38,599 nt of DNA from the NCBI GenBank assembly GCA_023430685.1, contig JAEYZH010000003.1:1-38599 (forward strand), written 5' to 3'. Made by a program: the position numbers and the translations under genes. This document shows, piece by piece, positions 6,202 through 14,099 of this stretch. The notes beneath the pieces were generated by a model. The model did no database searches, had not been told where the DNA came from, and was given only the letters and a program-made list of their open reading frames with translations. Source of the stretch: Pseudomonadota bacterium (GTDB lineage: Bacteria > Pseudomonadota > Gammaproteobacteria > Xanthomonadales > Rhodanobacteraceae). Position 1 is the stretch's first letter; every line of letters begins with the position of its first letter.

Positions 6202-7626
6202 ATGCCGTCCCTCGAGCGAGACGCGGTCGAAAGCGTGGACGTGAAGCGCGCGCTGTCCGGCGCGATCGCACCGGGCACGCGCGTGCGCATGCAGGGCTGG
6301 GTGCGCACCCGCCGCGATTCGAAGGCCGGCCTGTCGTTCGTGAACCTCAGCGACGGCTCCTGCTTCGATCCGATCCAGGTGGTCGCGCCCGAAAGCCTCG
6401 CGAACTACGCCGACGAGGTGCTGCGGCTGACCTCGGGTTGCGCGATCCGCGCCGAAGGCGAACTCGTCGCCTCGCAGGGCAAGGGCCAGTCGTTCGAACT
6501 GCAGGCCGGGCGCATCGAGGTGCTCGGCTGGGTCGAGGACCCGGAAACCTATCCGATCCAGCCCAAGCCGCATTCGCCCGAGTTCCTGCGCGAAGTGGCG
6601 CACCTGCGGCCACGCACGAACCTGTTCGGCGCGGTCAGCCGCGTGCGCCACACGATCGCGCAGGCGATCCACCGCTATTTCGACGAGAACGGCTACTTCT
6701 GGGTCAACACGCCGATCATCACGACTTCGGACACCGAAGGCGCCGGCGAGATGTTCCGCGTCTCGACGCTCGACCTCATGAACCTGCCGCGCACCGACAA
6801 GGGCGCGATCGACTTCCGCAAGGACTTCTTCGGCAAGGAGGCGTTCCTGACCGTCTCCGGCCAGCTCAACGTCGAGGCCTACTGCCTCGCGCTGAGCAAG
6901 GTCTACACGTTCGGCCCGACCTTCCGCGCCGAGAATTCGCACACCACGCGCCACCTCGCCGAGTTCTGGATGGTGGAACCGGAGATCGCGTTCGCCGACC
7001 TTGCAGAGGACGCGCGCGTCGCCGAGGATTTCCTGAAGTTCATCTTCCGCATGGTGCTGGCCGAGCGCCCGGACGACATGGCGTTCTTCGCCGACCGCGT
7101 CGAGAAGACCGCGGTCGCGCGACTCGAGGCGATCGTCGCCTCGTCGTTCGCGCGCATCGACTACACCGATGCGGTCGAGATCCTCAAGAAGTCCGGCCGC
7201 AAGTTCGACTACGCGATCGAATGGGGCGCGGACCTGCAGACCGAACACGAGCGCTTCCTGACCGAGGAACACGTCGGCGGCCCGGTCGTCGTCACGAACT
7301 ATCCGGAGAAGATCAAGGCGTTCTACATGCGCCTCAACGACGACGGCCGCACCTGCGCCGCGATGGACGTGCTCGCGCCCGGGATCGGCGAGATCATCGG
7401 CGGCTCGCAGCGCGAGGAACGCCTCGACGTACTCGACCGGCGCATCGCGCAGTTCGGGCTCGACCCGGACATGTATGGCTGGTACCGCGATTTCCGGCGC
7501 TACGGCAGCGTGCCGCACGCGGGCTTCGGCCTCGGCTTCGAGCGGCTGGTCTGCTACGTGTGCGGCCTCTCCAACATCCGCGACGCGATTCCCTACCCTC
7601 GCGCACCGGGCAGCGCGGAGTTCTGA
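6202..7626 (+). CDS. asnS: Asparaginyl-tRNA synthetase
   Basis: A 474-residue class IIb aminoacyl-tRNA synthetase that charges tRNA-Asn. The N-terminal OB-fold anticodon-binding domain carries MQGWVRTRRDSKAGLSFVNL. Class II motif 2 is FGPTFRAENSHTTRHLAEFW followed by MVEPEI, and motif 3 is GFGLGFERLVCYVCGL near the end. The RAENS/HLAEFWMVEPE wording separates AsnRS from AspRS. The length equals that of the E. coli enzyme within a few residues. The ATG at 6202 has GGAG ten bases upstream; the open frame extends further but includes non-coding sequence and the divergent iscA-like start. Confidence 0.97.
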   Translation: MPSLERDAVESVDVKRALSGAIAPGTRVRMQGWVRTRRDSKAGLSFVNLSDGSCFDPIQVVAPESLANYADEVLRLTSGCAIRAEGELVASQGKGQSFELQAGRIEVLGWVEDPETYPIQPKPHSPEFLREVAHLRPRTNLFGAVSRVRHTIAQAIHRYFDENGYFWVNTPIITTSDTEGAGEMFRVSTLDLMNLPRTDKGAIDFRKDFFGKEAFLTVSGQLNVEAYCLALSKVYTFGPTFRAENSHTTRHLAEFWMVEPEIAFADLAEDARVAEDFLKFIFRMVLAERPDDMAFFADRVEKTAVARLEAIVASSFARIDYTDAVEILKKSGRKFDYAIEWGADLQTEHERFLTEEHVGGPVVVTNYPEKIKAFYMRLNDDGRTCAAMDVLAPGIGEIIGGSQREERLDVLDRRIAQFGLDPDMYGWYRDFRRYGSVPHAGFGLGFERLVCYVCGLSNIRDAIPYPRAPGSAEF

Positions 7627-7630
7627 CGCG

Positions 7631-7954
7631 ATGGCCGCGTCCGCCTGGCACCAGTTCTTCTTCGTGATGGGCCTCGGTTTCGTCGTCACCGGGCTCACGA
7701 CCTACGTGGTCGCATGGATGCTCGTCGCGGTGCACCTGCGCGACCACCATCCGGCCGAGCGCGCGCGCCTCGGCGGCTTCCTGTTCGCGCCGTCGGCGTT
7801 CGCGTGGTACCTCGCGGGGCGCTATCGCGCGCTGCGCGACCGCGGCTTGAACGGCGTAGCCGTGCTCGGAAGCCTCGGCGGCTGGGCGATCGTGCTCGGC
7901 GCAGCCGGCGCGATCGTGGCGAAGGTCGCCGCCACCATGGCAGGCGACGCATGA
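7631..7954 (+). CDS. Small membrane protein of unknown function
   Basis: A 107-residue protein starting four bases after the asnS stop. Residues ~7-33 (FFFVMGLGFVVTGLTTYVVA and on) and ~77-102 (GVAVLGSLGGWAIVLGAAGA and on) are two strong transmembrane helices. They are joined by a basic segment with LRDHHPAERARLGGFLFAPSA and a GRYRALRDRG stretch, which by the positive-inside rule should be cytoplasmic. I do not recognise the family. The ATG start and close spacing suggest co-transcription with asnS, and its stop overlaps the ATG of the next gene. Confidence 0.75.
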   Translation: MAASAWHQFFFVMGLGFVVTGLTTYVVAWMLVAVHLRDHHPAERARLGGFLFAPSAFAWYLAGRYRALRDRGLNGVAVLGSLGGWAIVLGAAGAIVAKVAATMAGDA

Positions 7955-8253
7955 GCGCCGACGCGCAATGGTGGCTCGCGGCGGTCGGCGACACGCTGGT
8001 CTGGGCACGCCTCGTCGTGCTCGAGGACGGCGTCGCGGAAGTCTTCGACAGCGACGGCGGCACGCTGCGCTACGACGACGAAACCGCCGCGCGCATGGCA
8101 CTGCTCGATGCGGAATTCCGCGCATTCGACGGCCTCGACGAGGACGACGCGGCCGCACTCGGCTTCGACCTCGACTCGCTCGAACCGCCGCGCGCCGACA
8201 GCGACGAGGACCTGCTGAAGTACATGGTGCACAAGCTGCCCCCGGCGCACTGA
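7951..8253 (+). CDS. Small acidic protein of unknown function
   Basis: A 100-residue protein whose ATG overlaps the preceding stop (ATGA), implying translational coupling with the membrane protein before it. It starts MSADAQWWLAAVGDTLVWAR, has a strand-rich centre (VVLEDGVAEVFDSDGGTLRY) and a strongly acidic second half (GLDEDDAAALGFDLDSLEPP). There is no signal peptide or membrane segment, so it should be cytoplasmic. The base composition and codon use match those of its neighbours, which supports a real gene. Family unknown; the coupled pair may work together. Confidence 0.75.
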   Translation: MSADAQWWLAAVGDTLVWARLVVLEDGVAEVFDSDGGTLRYDDETAARMALLDAEFRAFDGLDEDDAAALGFDLDSLEPPRADSDEDLLKYMVHKLPPAH

Positions 8254-8293
8254 AGCCACGCGACCGCTCGAACCCTGGTCATCGGAGGCGCAC

Positions 8294-9082
8294 ATGAATC
8301 TCGATCTCAGCGGAAAACATGCACTGGTCTGCGGCGGCTCGCAGGGCATCGGGCGCGCGGCCGCGCTCGAACTCGCGGCGCTCGGCGCGGACGTGACCCT
8401 GCTCGCGCGTTCGCGCGAAGGACTCGACGCCGCGGTGGTCACGTTGCCGAAGGTGCACGCGTCCCAGCGGCACGCGACGATCGCGGTCGACATGTCCGAC
8501 CACGCAGCGCTGCGCGCGAAGGTCGAGGCGACCGCGAATACGCACCCGGTCCAGATCCTCGTCAACAACAGTGGCGGTCCCCCCGGCGGTCCCGCTCACG
8601 CGGCGACGCCCCAGAGCTTCCTCGACGCGTTCAACCAGCACCTCGTTTCGGCACAGGTGCTGCTGCAAGCGGTACTGCCCGGCATGAAGGCATCCGCCTA
8701 CGGCCGCATCGTCAACGTGATCTCGACCTCGGTGAAGGAACCGATCCGCAACCTCGGCGTGTCGAACACCGTCCGCGGCGCGGTCGCGAGCTGGGCCAAG
8801 ACGCTCGCGGGCGAACTCGCGCCGCACGGCATCACCGTCAACAACGTGCTGCCGGGCTATACGCAGACGCAGCGGCTCGAACAGATCGTCGCCGACCGCA
8901 TGCGCGCGACCGGCAAGGCTGCCGCGGACATCGAGCAAGCGATGCTCGCCACGGTACCCGCGGGCCGCTTCGCCAAGCCGACCGAGATCGCAGCCGTGAT
9001 CGCGTTCCTCGCATCGCCCGCGGCGGCCTACGTGAACGGCATCAACGTGCCGGTGGATGGCGGACGCATGCAGTCCTTGTGA
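8294..9082 (+). CDS. SDR-family oxidoreductase lacking the Tyr/Lys catalytic pair
   Basis: A 262-residue Rossmann protein with the SDR cofactor motif GGSQGIG at 14-20, NNSGG in place of NNAG at 91-95, the catalytic Ser at S144 in NVISTS, and VNGINVPVDGG at the C-terminus. The YxxxK motif expected 13 residues after S144 is replaced: position 157 is Ser and 161 is Arg (GVSNTVRGAV). The rest of that helix (ASWAKTLAGELAPHGITVNN) is normal, so this is substitution and not misalignment. Similar SNxxR forms occur in a sub-branch of FabG-like SDRs; their activity is unclear. GGAGG lies just before the ATG. It precedes the kynurenine-type genes on the same strand, so a role there is possible but unproven. 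Confidence 0.88.
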   Translation: MNLDLSGKHALVCGGSQGIGRAAALELAALGADVTLLARSREGLDAAVVTLPKVHASQRHATIAVDMSDHAALRAKVEATANTHPVQILVNNSGGPPGGPAHAATPQSFLDAFNQHLVSAQVLLQAVLPGMKASAYGRIVNVISTSVKEPIRNLGVSNTVRGAVASWAKTLAGELAPHGITVNNVLPGYTQTQRLEQIVADRMRATGKAAADIEQAMLATVPAGRFAKPTEIAAVIAFLASPAAAYVNGINVPVDGGRMQSL

Positions 9083-9084
9083 AG

Positions 9085-9233
9085 CAGGGGCGAGGGGCGA
9101 GGGACGGGGGACGACCAAGGCAAGATCCGTGGGCCGGCGGCGCGCAAGATTGCGTCCTCGCCCTCGCCTCTCATCTCTCGCCCCTCGCCCCTCCACCCCT
9201 AGCCCCTCGCCCCTCGCCCCTCGCCCCTCGCCC
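9085..9233. repeat. Inverted heptanucleotide arrays (GGGCGAG type) abutting trhO
   Basis: The left arm (9085-9112) consists of GGGCGAG-like 7-mers; the right arm (9156-9233) is about ten copies of CCCCTCG or close variants, the complementary sense. The right arm ends exactly at the trhO ATG, leaving no purine-rich ribosome site. In RNA the arms could pair and cover the start. Confidence 0.8.
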
Positions 9234-10010
9234 ATGTTCCTCAACGTCGCCGCCTACCACTTCACCGCAATCGACGACCCCGATTCGCTCGCGGCCACGG
9301 TGCGTGCGCGCGCCGACGCCGGTGCGTTGCGTGGCAGCGCGCTCGTCGCCTCGGAAGGCATCAACCTCTTCCTCGCCGGAGCCGACGCCGCGATCGATGG
9401 CTTCGTCGCGTGGCTGCGCGGGGATCCGCGCTTCGTCGACATCGTCGTCAAGTACAGCCGCAGCGACACGCAGCCGTTCGACCGCCTCAAGGTCAAGCGC
9501 AAGCGCGAGATCATCAGCTTCCGCCGCGACGACGCCTCGCCGCTGGTGGCGCGTGCACCCGCGGTCGCGCCATCGACGCTTGCGCGCTGGATCGCGCAGG
9601 GTCGCGATGACGCAGGCCGACGGCTCGTGCTGCTGGACACGCGCAACCGCGAGGAAGTCCGGCACGGTACCTTCGCAGGTGCGTCGACCTTGCCGATCGA
9701 CCGCTTCACCGACCTGCCCGAGGCGGTGCTCGCGCAACGCGACGCGCTGGGCGGCGCGATGGTCGTGAGCTTCTGCACCGGCGGCATCCGTTGCGAGAAG
9801 GCCGCGCTGTGGATGCGCGCAAACGGATTCGCCGACGTGCTGCAACTGGAGGGCGGCATCCTCAACTATTTCGAACAGGTCGGCGGGCAAGGTTACGACG
9901 GGGCCTGCTTCGTGTTCGACCAACGCGTCGCCCTCGACCCCGCGCTGCGACCGGTCGGCGCACATGCAGCGCGCACCGTCGACATACCGCCTGCACGCTC
10001 GAACGGCTAA
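9234..10010 (+). CDS. trhO: tRNA uridine(34) hydroxylase, rhodanese-domain TrhO/YceA family
   Basis: A 258-residue protein that uses oxygen to form 5-hydroxyuridine at the wobble position of certain tRNAs. The N-terminal ferredoxin-like part is FLNVAAYHFTAIDDPDSLAA and GSALVASEGINLFLAG (34-49), followed by DIVVKYSRSDTQPFDRLKVK (69-88). The rhodanese domain has LVLLDTRNREEVRHGTF and the active loop CTGGIRCEKA with catalytic Cys at 181, and ends LQLEGGILNYFEQVGG. The family often carries extra C-terminal residues; this one is a short version. The ATG is fixed by the conserved FLNVAAY start, but it directly follows a pyrimidine-rich repeat without a Shine-Dalgarno site. The open frame also continues upstream through the repeat, which I treat as non-coding. 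Confidence 0.93.
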   Translation: MFLNVAAYHFTAIDDPDSLAATVRARADAGALRGSALVASEGINLFLAGADAAIDGFVAWLRGDPRFVDIVVKYSRSDTQPFDRLKVKRKREIISFRRDDASPLVARAPAVAPSTLARWIAQGRDDAGRRLVLLDTRNREEVRHGTFAGASTLPIDRFTDLPEAVLAQRDALGGAMVVSFCTGGIRCEKAALWMRANGFADVLQLEGGILNYFEQVGGQGYDGACFVFDQRVALDPALRPVGAHAARTVDIPPARSNG

Positions 10011-10013
10011 GCT
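10008..10013 (+). promoter_or_regulatory. Candidate -10 element for the aldehyde dehydrogenase gene (leaderless)
   Basis: TAAGCT followed by TGCGCAC and then the ATG at 10021. The motif overlaps the trhO stop codon. The spacing would put the transcript start at or next to the ATG. No Shine-Dalgarno sequence precedes this gene, which fits a leaderless message. Confidence 0.4.
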
Positions 10014-10020
10014 TGCGCAC

Positions 10021-11490
10021 ATGAGCGCGCCGATCCGACTCGCCAATCTCGTCGATGGCCGACTGCAGGCACCGCTCGCGGGTCGCCACGCGGAGGTGCA
10101 CGAACCGGCGACCGGCGGGGTGTTCGCGCTCTGCCCCGATTCCGACGCAGCCGACGTCGACGCCGCGATAGCGGCCGCGCAGCGCGCATTCCCGGGCTGG
10201 GCTGCGCTTTCGCCCGAGCGACGCGCGGGTTTCCTCGAACGCCTCGCCGACCTCGTCGAACGCGAGCTCGAGCCGCTCGCACGACTCGAATCGCGCGACA
10301 GCGGCAAGCCTGTGCGGCTCGCGCGCGAGCTCGACATCCCGCGCGCGATCGCGAACCTGCGCTTCTTCGCAGCCGCGATCACGCAGTGGGCCGGCGAATC
10401 GCACGTGACCGACGCGCACGCGTTCAACTACACGCTGCGCCAGCCGCTCGGCGCCGTCGCGTGCATCTCGCCCTGGAACCTTCCGCTCTACCTCTTCACC
10501 TGGAAGATCGCGCCCGCGCTCGCGGCCGGCAACACGGTCGTCGCCAAGCCGTCGGAAATCACGCCGTGCACCGCGGCGCGCCTCGGCGAACTCGCGATCG
10601 AAGCGGGCTTTCCGCCCGGTGTGCTGAACATCGTGCACGGCAGCGGCCCCGCGGTCGGCTCGCCGCTGGTCGCGCACCCGGGCATCAAGGCGGTCTCGTT
10701 CACCGGCAGCACGCGCACCGGCGCCTCGATCGCGGCCGCCACGGCGCCGCTGTTTCGCAAGCTCTCGCTCGAAATGGGCGGCAAGAATCCCGCGATCGTG
10801 TTCGCCGACGCCGACCTCTCGGATGCGAACCTCGACACGATCGTGCGCTCGGGCTTCGCGAACCAGGGCGAGATCTGCCTGTGCGGCTCGCGCCTGCTCG
10901 TGCAACGCTCGATCCACGACGCGTTCCGCGAGCGCTACCTCGACAAGGTCCGCGCGCTGCGCGTCGGCGATCCCGACGACGCGACCAGCGACCTCGGCGC
11001 ACTGGTTTCGCAGGCGCATTTCGACAAGGTGGTCGGCTGCATCGAGCACGCACGCGCCGAAGGCGGTCGAATCGCGTGCGGCGGCAGGGCGCTGCAGCTC
11101 GAAGGGCGCTGCGCGGGTGGCTGGTTCGTCGCACCCACCGTGATCGAGGGGCTCGCGCCCGGCGCCGCGACGAACCAGGACGAGATCTTCGGGCCGGTCG
11201 TGAGCCTGATTCCGTTCGAGGACGAAGCCGAGGCGATCGCGATCGCGAACGGCACCGGCTACGGCCTCGCGGCCTCGCTGTGGACGCGCGACCTCGATCG
11301 CGCGCATCGCGTCGCAGCCGCGCTCGAATCCGGGATCGTCTGGATCAACTGCTGGCTGCTGCGCGACCTGCGCACGCCGTTCGGCGGCGTCAAGCAATCG
11401 GGCATCGGTCGCGAAGGCGGCGTAGAGGCGCTGCGCTTCTTCACCGAAGCCAAGAACGTCTGCATCCGCATCGGGAATACGCCCACATGA
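10021..11490 (+). CDS. NAD-dependent aldehyde dehydrogenase, probable 2-aminomuconate semialdehyde dehydrogenase
   Basis: A 489-residue ALDH. N153 (SPWNLPLYLF), E251 (LEMGGKN) and catalytic C286 (FANQGEICLCGSR) are all present, as is the NAD-binding FTGSTRTG. The sequence GIVWINCWLLRDLRTPFGG plus KQSGIGREGG closely resembles human ALDH8A1 and bacterial aminomuconate/hydroxymuconate semialdehyde dehydrogenases. The NQGEICLC motif is also shared with them. The nearby 3-hydroxyanthranilate dioxygenase, RidA-type deaminase and ACMS decarboxylase support oxidation of 2-aminomuconate 6-semialdehyde as its task. The stop overlaps the start of the carbonic anhydrase gene, so the two are translated together. 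Other substrates cannot be excluded. Confidence 0.9.
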   Translation: MSAPIRLANLVDGRLQAPLAGRHAEVHEPATGGVFALCPDSDAADVDAAIAAAQRAFPGWAALSPERRAGFLERLADLVERELEPLARLESRDSGKPVRLARELDIPRAIANLRFFAAAITQWAGESHVTDAHAFNYTLRQPLGAVACISPWNLPLYLFTWKIAPALAAGNTVVAKPSEITPCTAARLGELAIEAGFPPGVLNIVHGSGPAVGSPLVAHPGIKAVSFTGSTRTGASIAAATAPLFRKLSLEMGGKNPAIVFADADLSDANLDTIVRSGFANQGEICLCGSRLLVQRSIHDAFRERYLDKVRALRVGDPDDATSDLGALVSQAHFDKVVGCIEHARAEGGRIACGGRALQLEGRCAGGWFVAPTVIEGLAPGAATNQDEIFGPVVSLIPFEDEAEAIAIANGTGYGLAASLWTRDLDRAHRVAAALESGIVWINCWLLRDLRTPFGGVKQSGIGREGGVEALRFFTEAKNVCIRIGNTPT

Positions 11491-12155
11491 AAGACCTTGC
11501 CGACCTGCTCGAGCGCAACCGCGCCTGGTCCACGGCGCTGCGAGCGCGCGATCCAGGCTTCTTCAAGCGACTGTCCGAGCAACAGGCGCCGAAATACCTC
11601 TGGATCGGCTGTTCGGACTCGCGCGTGCCGGCCAACCAGATCATCGACATGGCGCCGGGCGAGGTGTTCGTGCATCGCAACGTGGCCAACGTCGTCGCGC
11701 ACACCGACTTCAACGCGCTCAGCACGATCCAGTTCGCGGTCGACGTGCTCAAGGTCGAGCACATCATCGTGGTCGGACACTACGGCTGCGGCGGCGTGCG
11801 CGCGGTGCTCGAGAAGCAGAGGCTCGGAATCGTCGACAACTGGTTGCGCCACGTCGACGACGTGAAGCACAAGCACGACGAAGCGTTGTCGAGGATCGAC
11901 TCGATGGACGTGCGCCATGCGAGACTTTGCGAATTCAACGCGATCGAGCAGGCGCTGAACGTCTGCCACATGACGATCGTGCGCGACGCCTGGGATCGCG
12001 GCCAGAAGCTCGCCGTGCACGGATGGATCTACGGCCTCGGCGACGGCCTCGTGCGCGACCTCGGCATGCATGCGTCCGGGAGCGCGGACGTCGCCTCCGC
12101 GGCGGCCGCTGCGGTACGCCTGGTCGAATCGCGCGCCGAAGCCCCCGCCGGGTAG
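11487..12155 (+). CDS. can: Beta-class carbonic anhydrase
   Basis: A 222-residue zinc enzyme for CO2/bicarbonate interconversion. Ligands C42 and D44 lie in WIGCSDSRVPAN, and H98 and C101 in VVGHYGCGGVRA; these are the same positions as in E. coli Can. GEVFVHRNVANVV (58-70) and VHGWIYGLGDGLVRDLG (C-terminal third) are also typical. The ATG overlaps the ALDH stop (ATGA), an odd pairing for an anabolic enzyme. It may reflect the decarboxylation step in the kynurenine route, which releases CO2, or simply operon accretion. Confidence 0.95.
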   Translation: MKDLADLLERNRAWSTALRARDPGFFKRLSEQQAPKYLWIGCSDSRVPANQIIDMAPGEVFVHRNVANVVAHTDFNALSTIQFAVDVLKVEHIIVVGHYGCGGVRAVLEKQRLGIVDNWLRHVDDVKHKHDEALSRIDSMDVRHARLCEFNAIEQALNVCHMTIVRDAWDRGQKLAVHGWIYGLGDGLVRDLGMHASGSADVASAAAAAVRLVESRAEAPAG

Positions 12156-12182
12156 CGACCGCCCGGCATCGACGAGGAATCG

Positions 12183-13568
12183 ATGATGCGCACGACCACG
12201 ATGATGCTCTCCGCCCTGCTCTGCTGCGGCGCCGCGGCCGCGCAGTCCGCGCAGGAACCGGGCGCACCGGGCAGCCAGGAGGAGACGCTCTCGCCGTACC
12301 AGTGGCGACAGGCGCAGAAGGTCGCGTTCGAGACCTCCGAACGCGTCTATGCGCTCGCGCTCAAGCGCCGCGGCCTGCTCTCGCAGTACAAGGCGATGCT
12401 CGACGCCTACCGCGCCGACAAGGACAAGGCGTTCCGCATCGTGTTCGGCCAGTACCTCAGCTGGTACCAGAGCTTCGTCGGCGACTACGTCGGCGCGCAT
12501 GACTCGTACTCGATCCGGCAGCTGCCCGCCTCCGACGATGCGCCGTCGCCGCTCGGCGGCGGCTGGAAGCCGCAACCGGCGCTCGAGACGATCGCCGAAC
12601 TCGCGAAGGGTCGCAAGGCCATCTTCTTCAACGAGGCGCACAACGTGCCGCTCACGCGCACCCTCACCGTGCAGCTGCTCGCGAAGCTGCGCGAGGACGG
12701 CTACACGCACTTCGCCGCCGAAACGCTTTATTCGACGGATACCGGGCTGCATCAGCGCGGCTACCCGATCGCCGGCAGCGGGTTCTACACGATGGAACCG
12801 ATCTGCGCCGAAATGGTGCGCACCGCGCTCGAACTCGGCTTCAAGGTGGTCGCCTACGAAACCGAGGAGGAAGGCAATGGCGACGTGCGCGAGAACGCGC
12901 AGGCGAAGAACCTGCGCGACCGCGTGTTCCGCGACGATCCCGATGCGCGGCTCGTGGTCAATGCGGGCTACGCGCACATCCAGGAGAACGGGCGCTACCT
13001 CGGCGGGCGCAGCATGGCGCAGCACTTCCGCAAGCTGACCGGGATCGACCCGCTGACGATCGAGCAGACGATGCTGATCGAGCACCCGCCGGGCACCGAG
13101 AACCATCCCTACTACCACGCCGTCGTCGACAAGCTGCAACCGCGCGAGCCGATCGTGTTCGTCGACCGGTCGCGCAATGCGTGGTCGCTGAAGGCCAGGG
13201 CCTACGACGTCAGCGTGTTCTTCCCGGTCGACGTCGTGCGCGAGGGCCGCCCGACCTGGGCCGATCTCGGCGGGATGCGCCACGCGTATTCGATCAACGG
13301 CACGCTGTGCCAGGGCCAGTTCCCGTGCCTGGTCGAGGCGATTCCGATCGACGAAGGCAGCGATGCGATCCCCTCGGACCGCGTCGTGCTCGATCCGATG
13401 CAGGGATCGGACAATCCCGACGATCGCCTGTTCCACAACATCGTCGAAGTGCGAGGCCTCATGTACCTCAAGCCCGGGCGCTACCGTCTCGCGAGCCAGA
13501 GCGCCGAGGGCCGCGTGATCTCGCGGCGCGAGGTGACGATCCATGCGGCGAAGCGGGGTGGCGCGTGA
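12183..13568 (+). CDS. Secreted protein with a Tiki/ChaN/EreA-like domain
   Basis: A 461-residue protein with an N-terminal signal peptide (MMRTTTMMLSALLCCGAAAA). A helical region (30-130) is followed by GRKAIFFNEAHNVPLTRTLT, THFAAETLYS, VAYETEEE and VVNAGYAHIQENGRYLGGRS. The paired E-x-H near the start, the E in FAAET and the GYAHI strand follow the pattern of the TraB/ChaN/erythromycin-esterase fold, whose members are metal- or haem-binding hydrolases. The C-terminal third looks like a beta-rich accessory region. Two start ATGs lie side by side (12183, 12186) after AGGA. The stop overlaps the GTG of the next gene, so it belongs to the same transcript as the RidA-type gene. The specific function is unknown. 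Confidence 0.7.
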   Translation: MMRTTTMMLSALLCCGAAAAQSAQEPGAPGSQEETLSPYQWRQAQKVAFETSERVYALALKRRGLLSQYKAMLDAYRADKDKAFRIVFGQYLSWYQSFVGDYVGAHDSYSIRQLPASDDAPSPLGGGWKPQPALETIAELAKGRKAIFFNEAHNVPLTRTLTVQLLAKLREDGYTHFAAETLYSTDTGLHQRGYPIAGSGFYTMEPICAEMVRTALELGFKVVAYETEEEGNGDVRENAQAKNLRDRVFRDDPDARLVVNAGYAHIQENGRYLGGRSMAQHFRKLTGIDPLTIEQTMLIEHPPGTENHPYYHAVVDKLQPREPIVFVDRSRNAWSLKARAYDVSVFFPVDVVREGRPTWADLGGMRHAYSINGTLCQGQFPCLVEAIPIDEGSDAIPSDRVVLDPMQGSDNPDDRLFHNIVEVRGLMYLKPGRYRLASQSAEGRVISRREVTIHAAKRGGA

Positions 13569-13996
13569 GCGGCAGCGTCAGCACCGGCCGCGCGCCTGCG
13601 CCGGTCGGCGCGTACCCGCATGCGCGACGCGTCGGCGATCTCCTGTTCCTCTCGGGCGTGGGCCCGCGCACGCCCGGCAGCAACGCGATACCGGGCAATC
13701 GCCACGATGCCGACGGCCGGCTCGTCGGTTACGACATCGAGGCGCAGTGCCGCCAGGTGTTCGCGAACGTGCGCGCGGTGCTCGAAGCCAGCGGCGCGCG
13801 CTGGGAAGACCTCGTCGACGTGACCGTGTTCCTCACCGACATGGCACGCGACTTCGCGGCCTACAACCGCGTCTACGCCGAGTTCTTCCCCGATCCCGCG
13901 TCGGCGCCCTGCCGCACCACGCTCGGCATCACCGCGCTGCCGACGCCGATCGCGATCGAACTCAAGTGCATCGCTTCGCTGAGGGCTGAGGGCTGA
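13565..13996 (+). CDS. RidA-family protein, probable 2-aminomuconate deaminase
   Basis: A 143-residue YjgF/YER057c/UK114 protein. It begins with GTG overlapping the upstream stop and carries PVGAYPHARRVGDLLFLSGV, then GPRTPGSNAIPG, and the C-terminal PCRTTLGITALPTPIAIELK. The conserved Arg of the family is in PCRTT. The wording 'GxGPR..G...IPG' after the first strand is typical of the 2-aminomuconate deaminase branch and differs from general RidA proteins. The 3-hydroxyanthranilate dioxygenase gene follows 103 bp later. By context it converts 2-aminomuconate to 4-oxalocrotonate with release of ammonia; general enamine hydrolysis is the alternative. Confidence 0.88.
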   Translation: MSGSVSTGRAPAPVGAYPHARRVGDLLFLSGVGPRTPGSNAIPGNRHDADGRLVGYDIEAQCRQVFANVRAVLEASGARWEDLVDVTVFLTDMARDFAAYNRVYAEFFPDPASAPCRTTLGITALPTPIAIELKCIASLRAEG

Positions 13997-14063
13997 GGGC
14001 TCGCCGCAGCCTGGACGGTCGCAGGCCAGCCGGCGGGCCTTCGACGCGAAACCGCGCGGGCGA

Positions 14064-14069
14064 TAGACT
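14064..14069 (+). promoter_or_regulatory. Candidate -10 element for nbaC
   Basis: TAGACT followed by GCGGGC, 30 bases before the ATG, with TTCGAC 18 bases upstream as a weak -35. It fits the TANNNT-plus-GC pattern seen elsewhere in the window. Confidence 0.4.
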
Positions 14070-14099
14070 GCGGGCAACGCAATCCCGGGATTCCCGCGC

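Noticed and set aside
9057..9233. N-terminal extension of TrhO encoded by the heptanucleotide repeat
   Set aside because: The frame is open through the repeat, but TrhO proteins start at the FLNVAAY strand and the extension is Pro/Ser/Arg low-complexity sequence.
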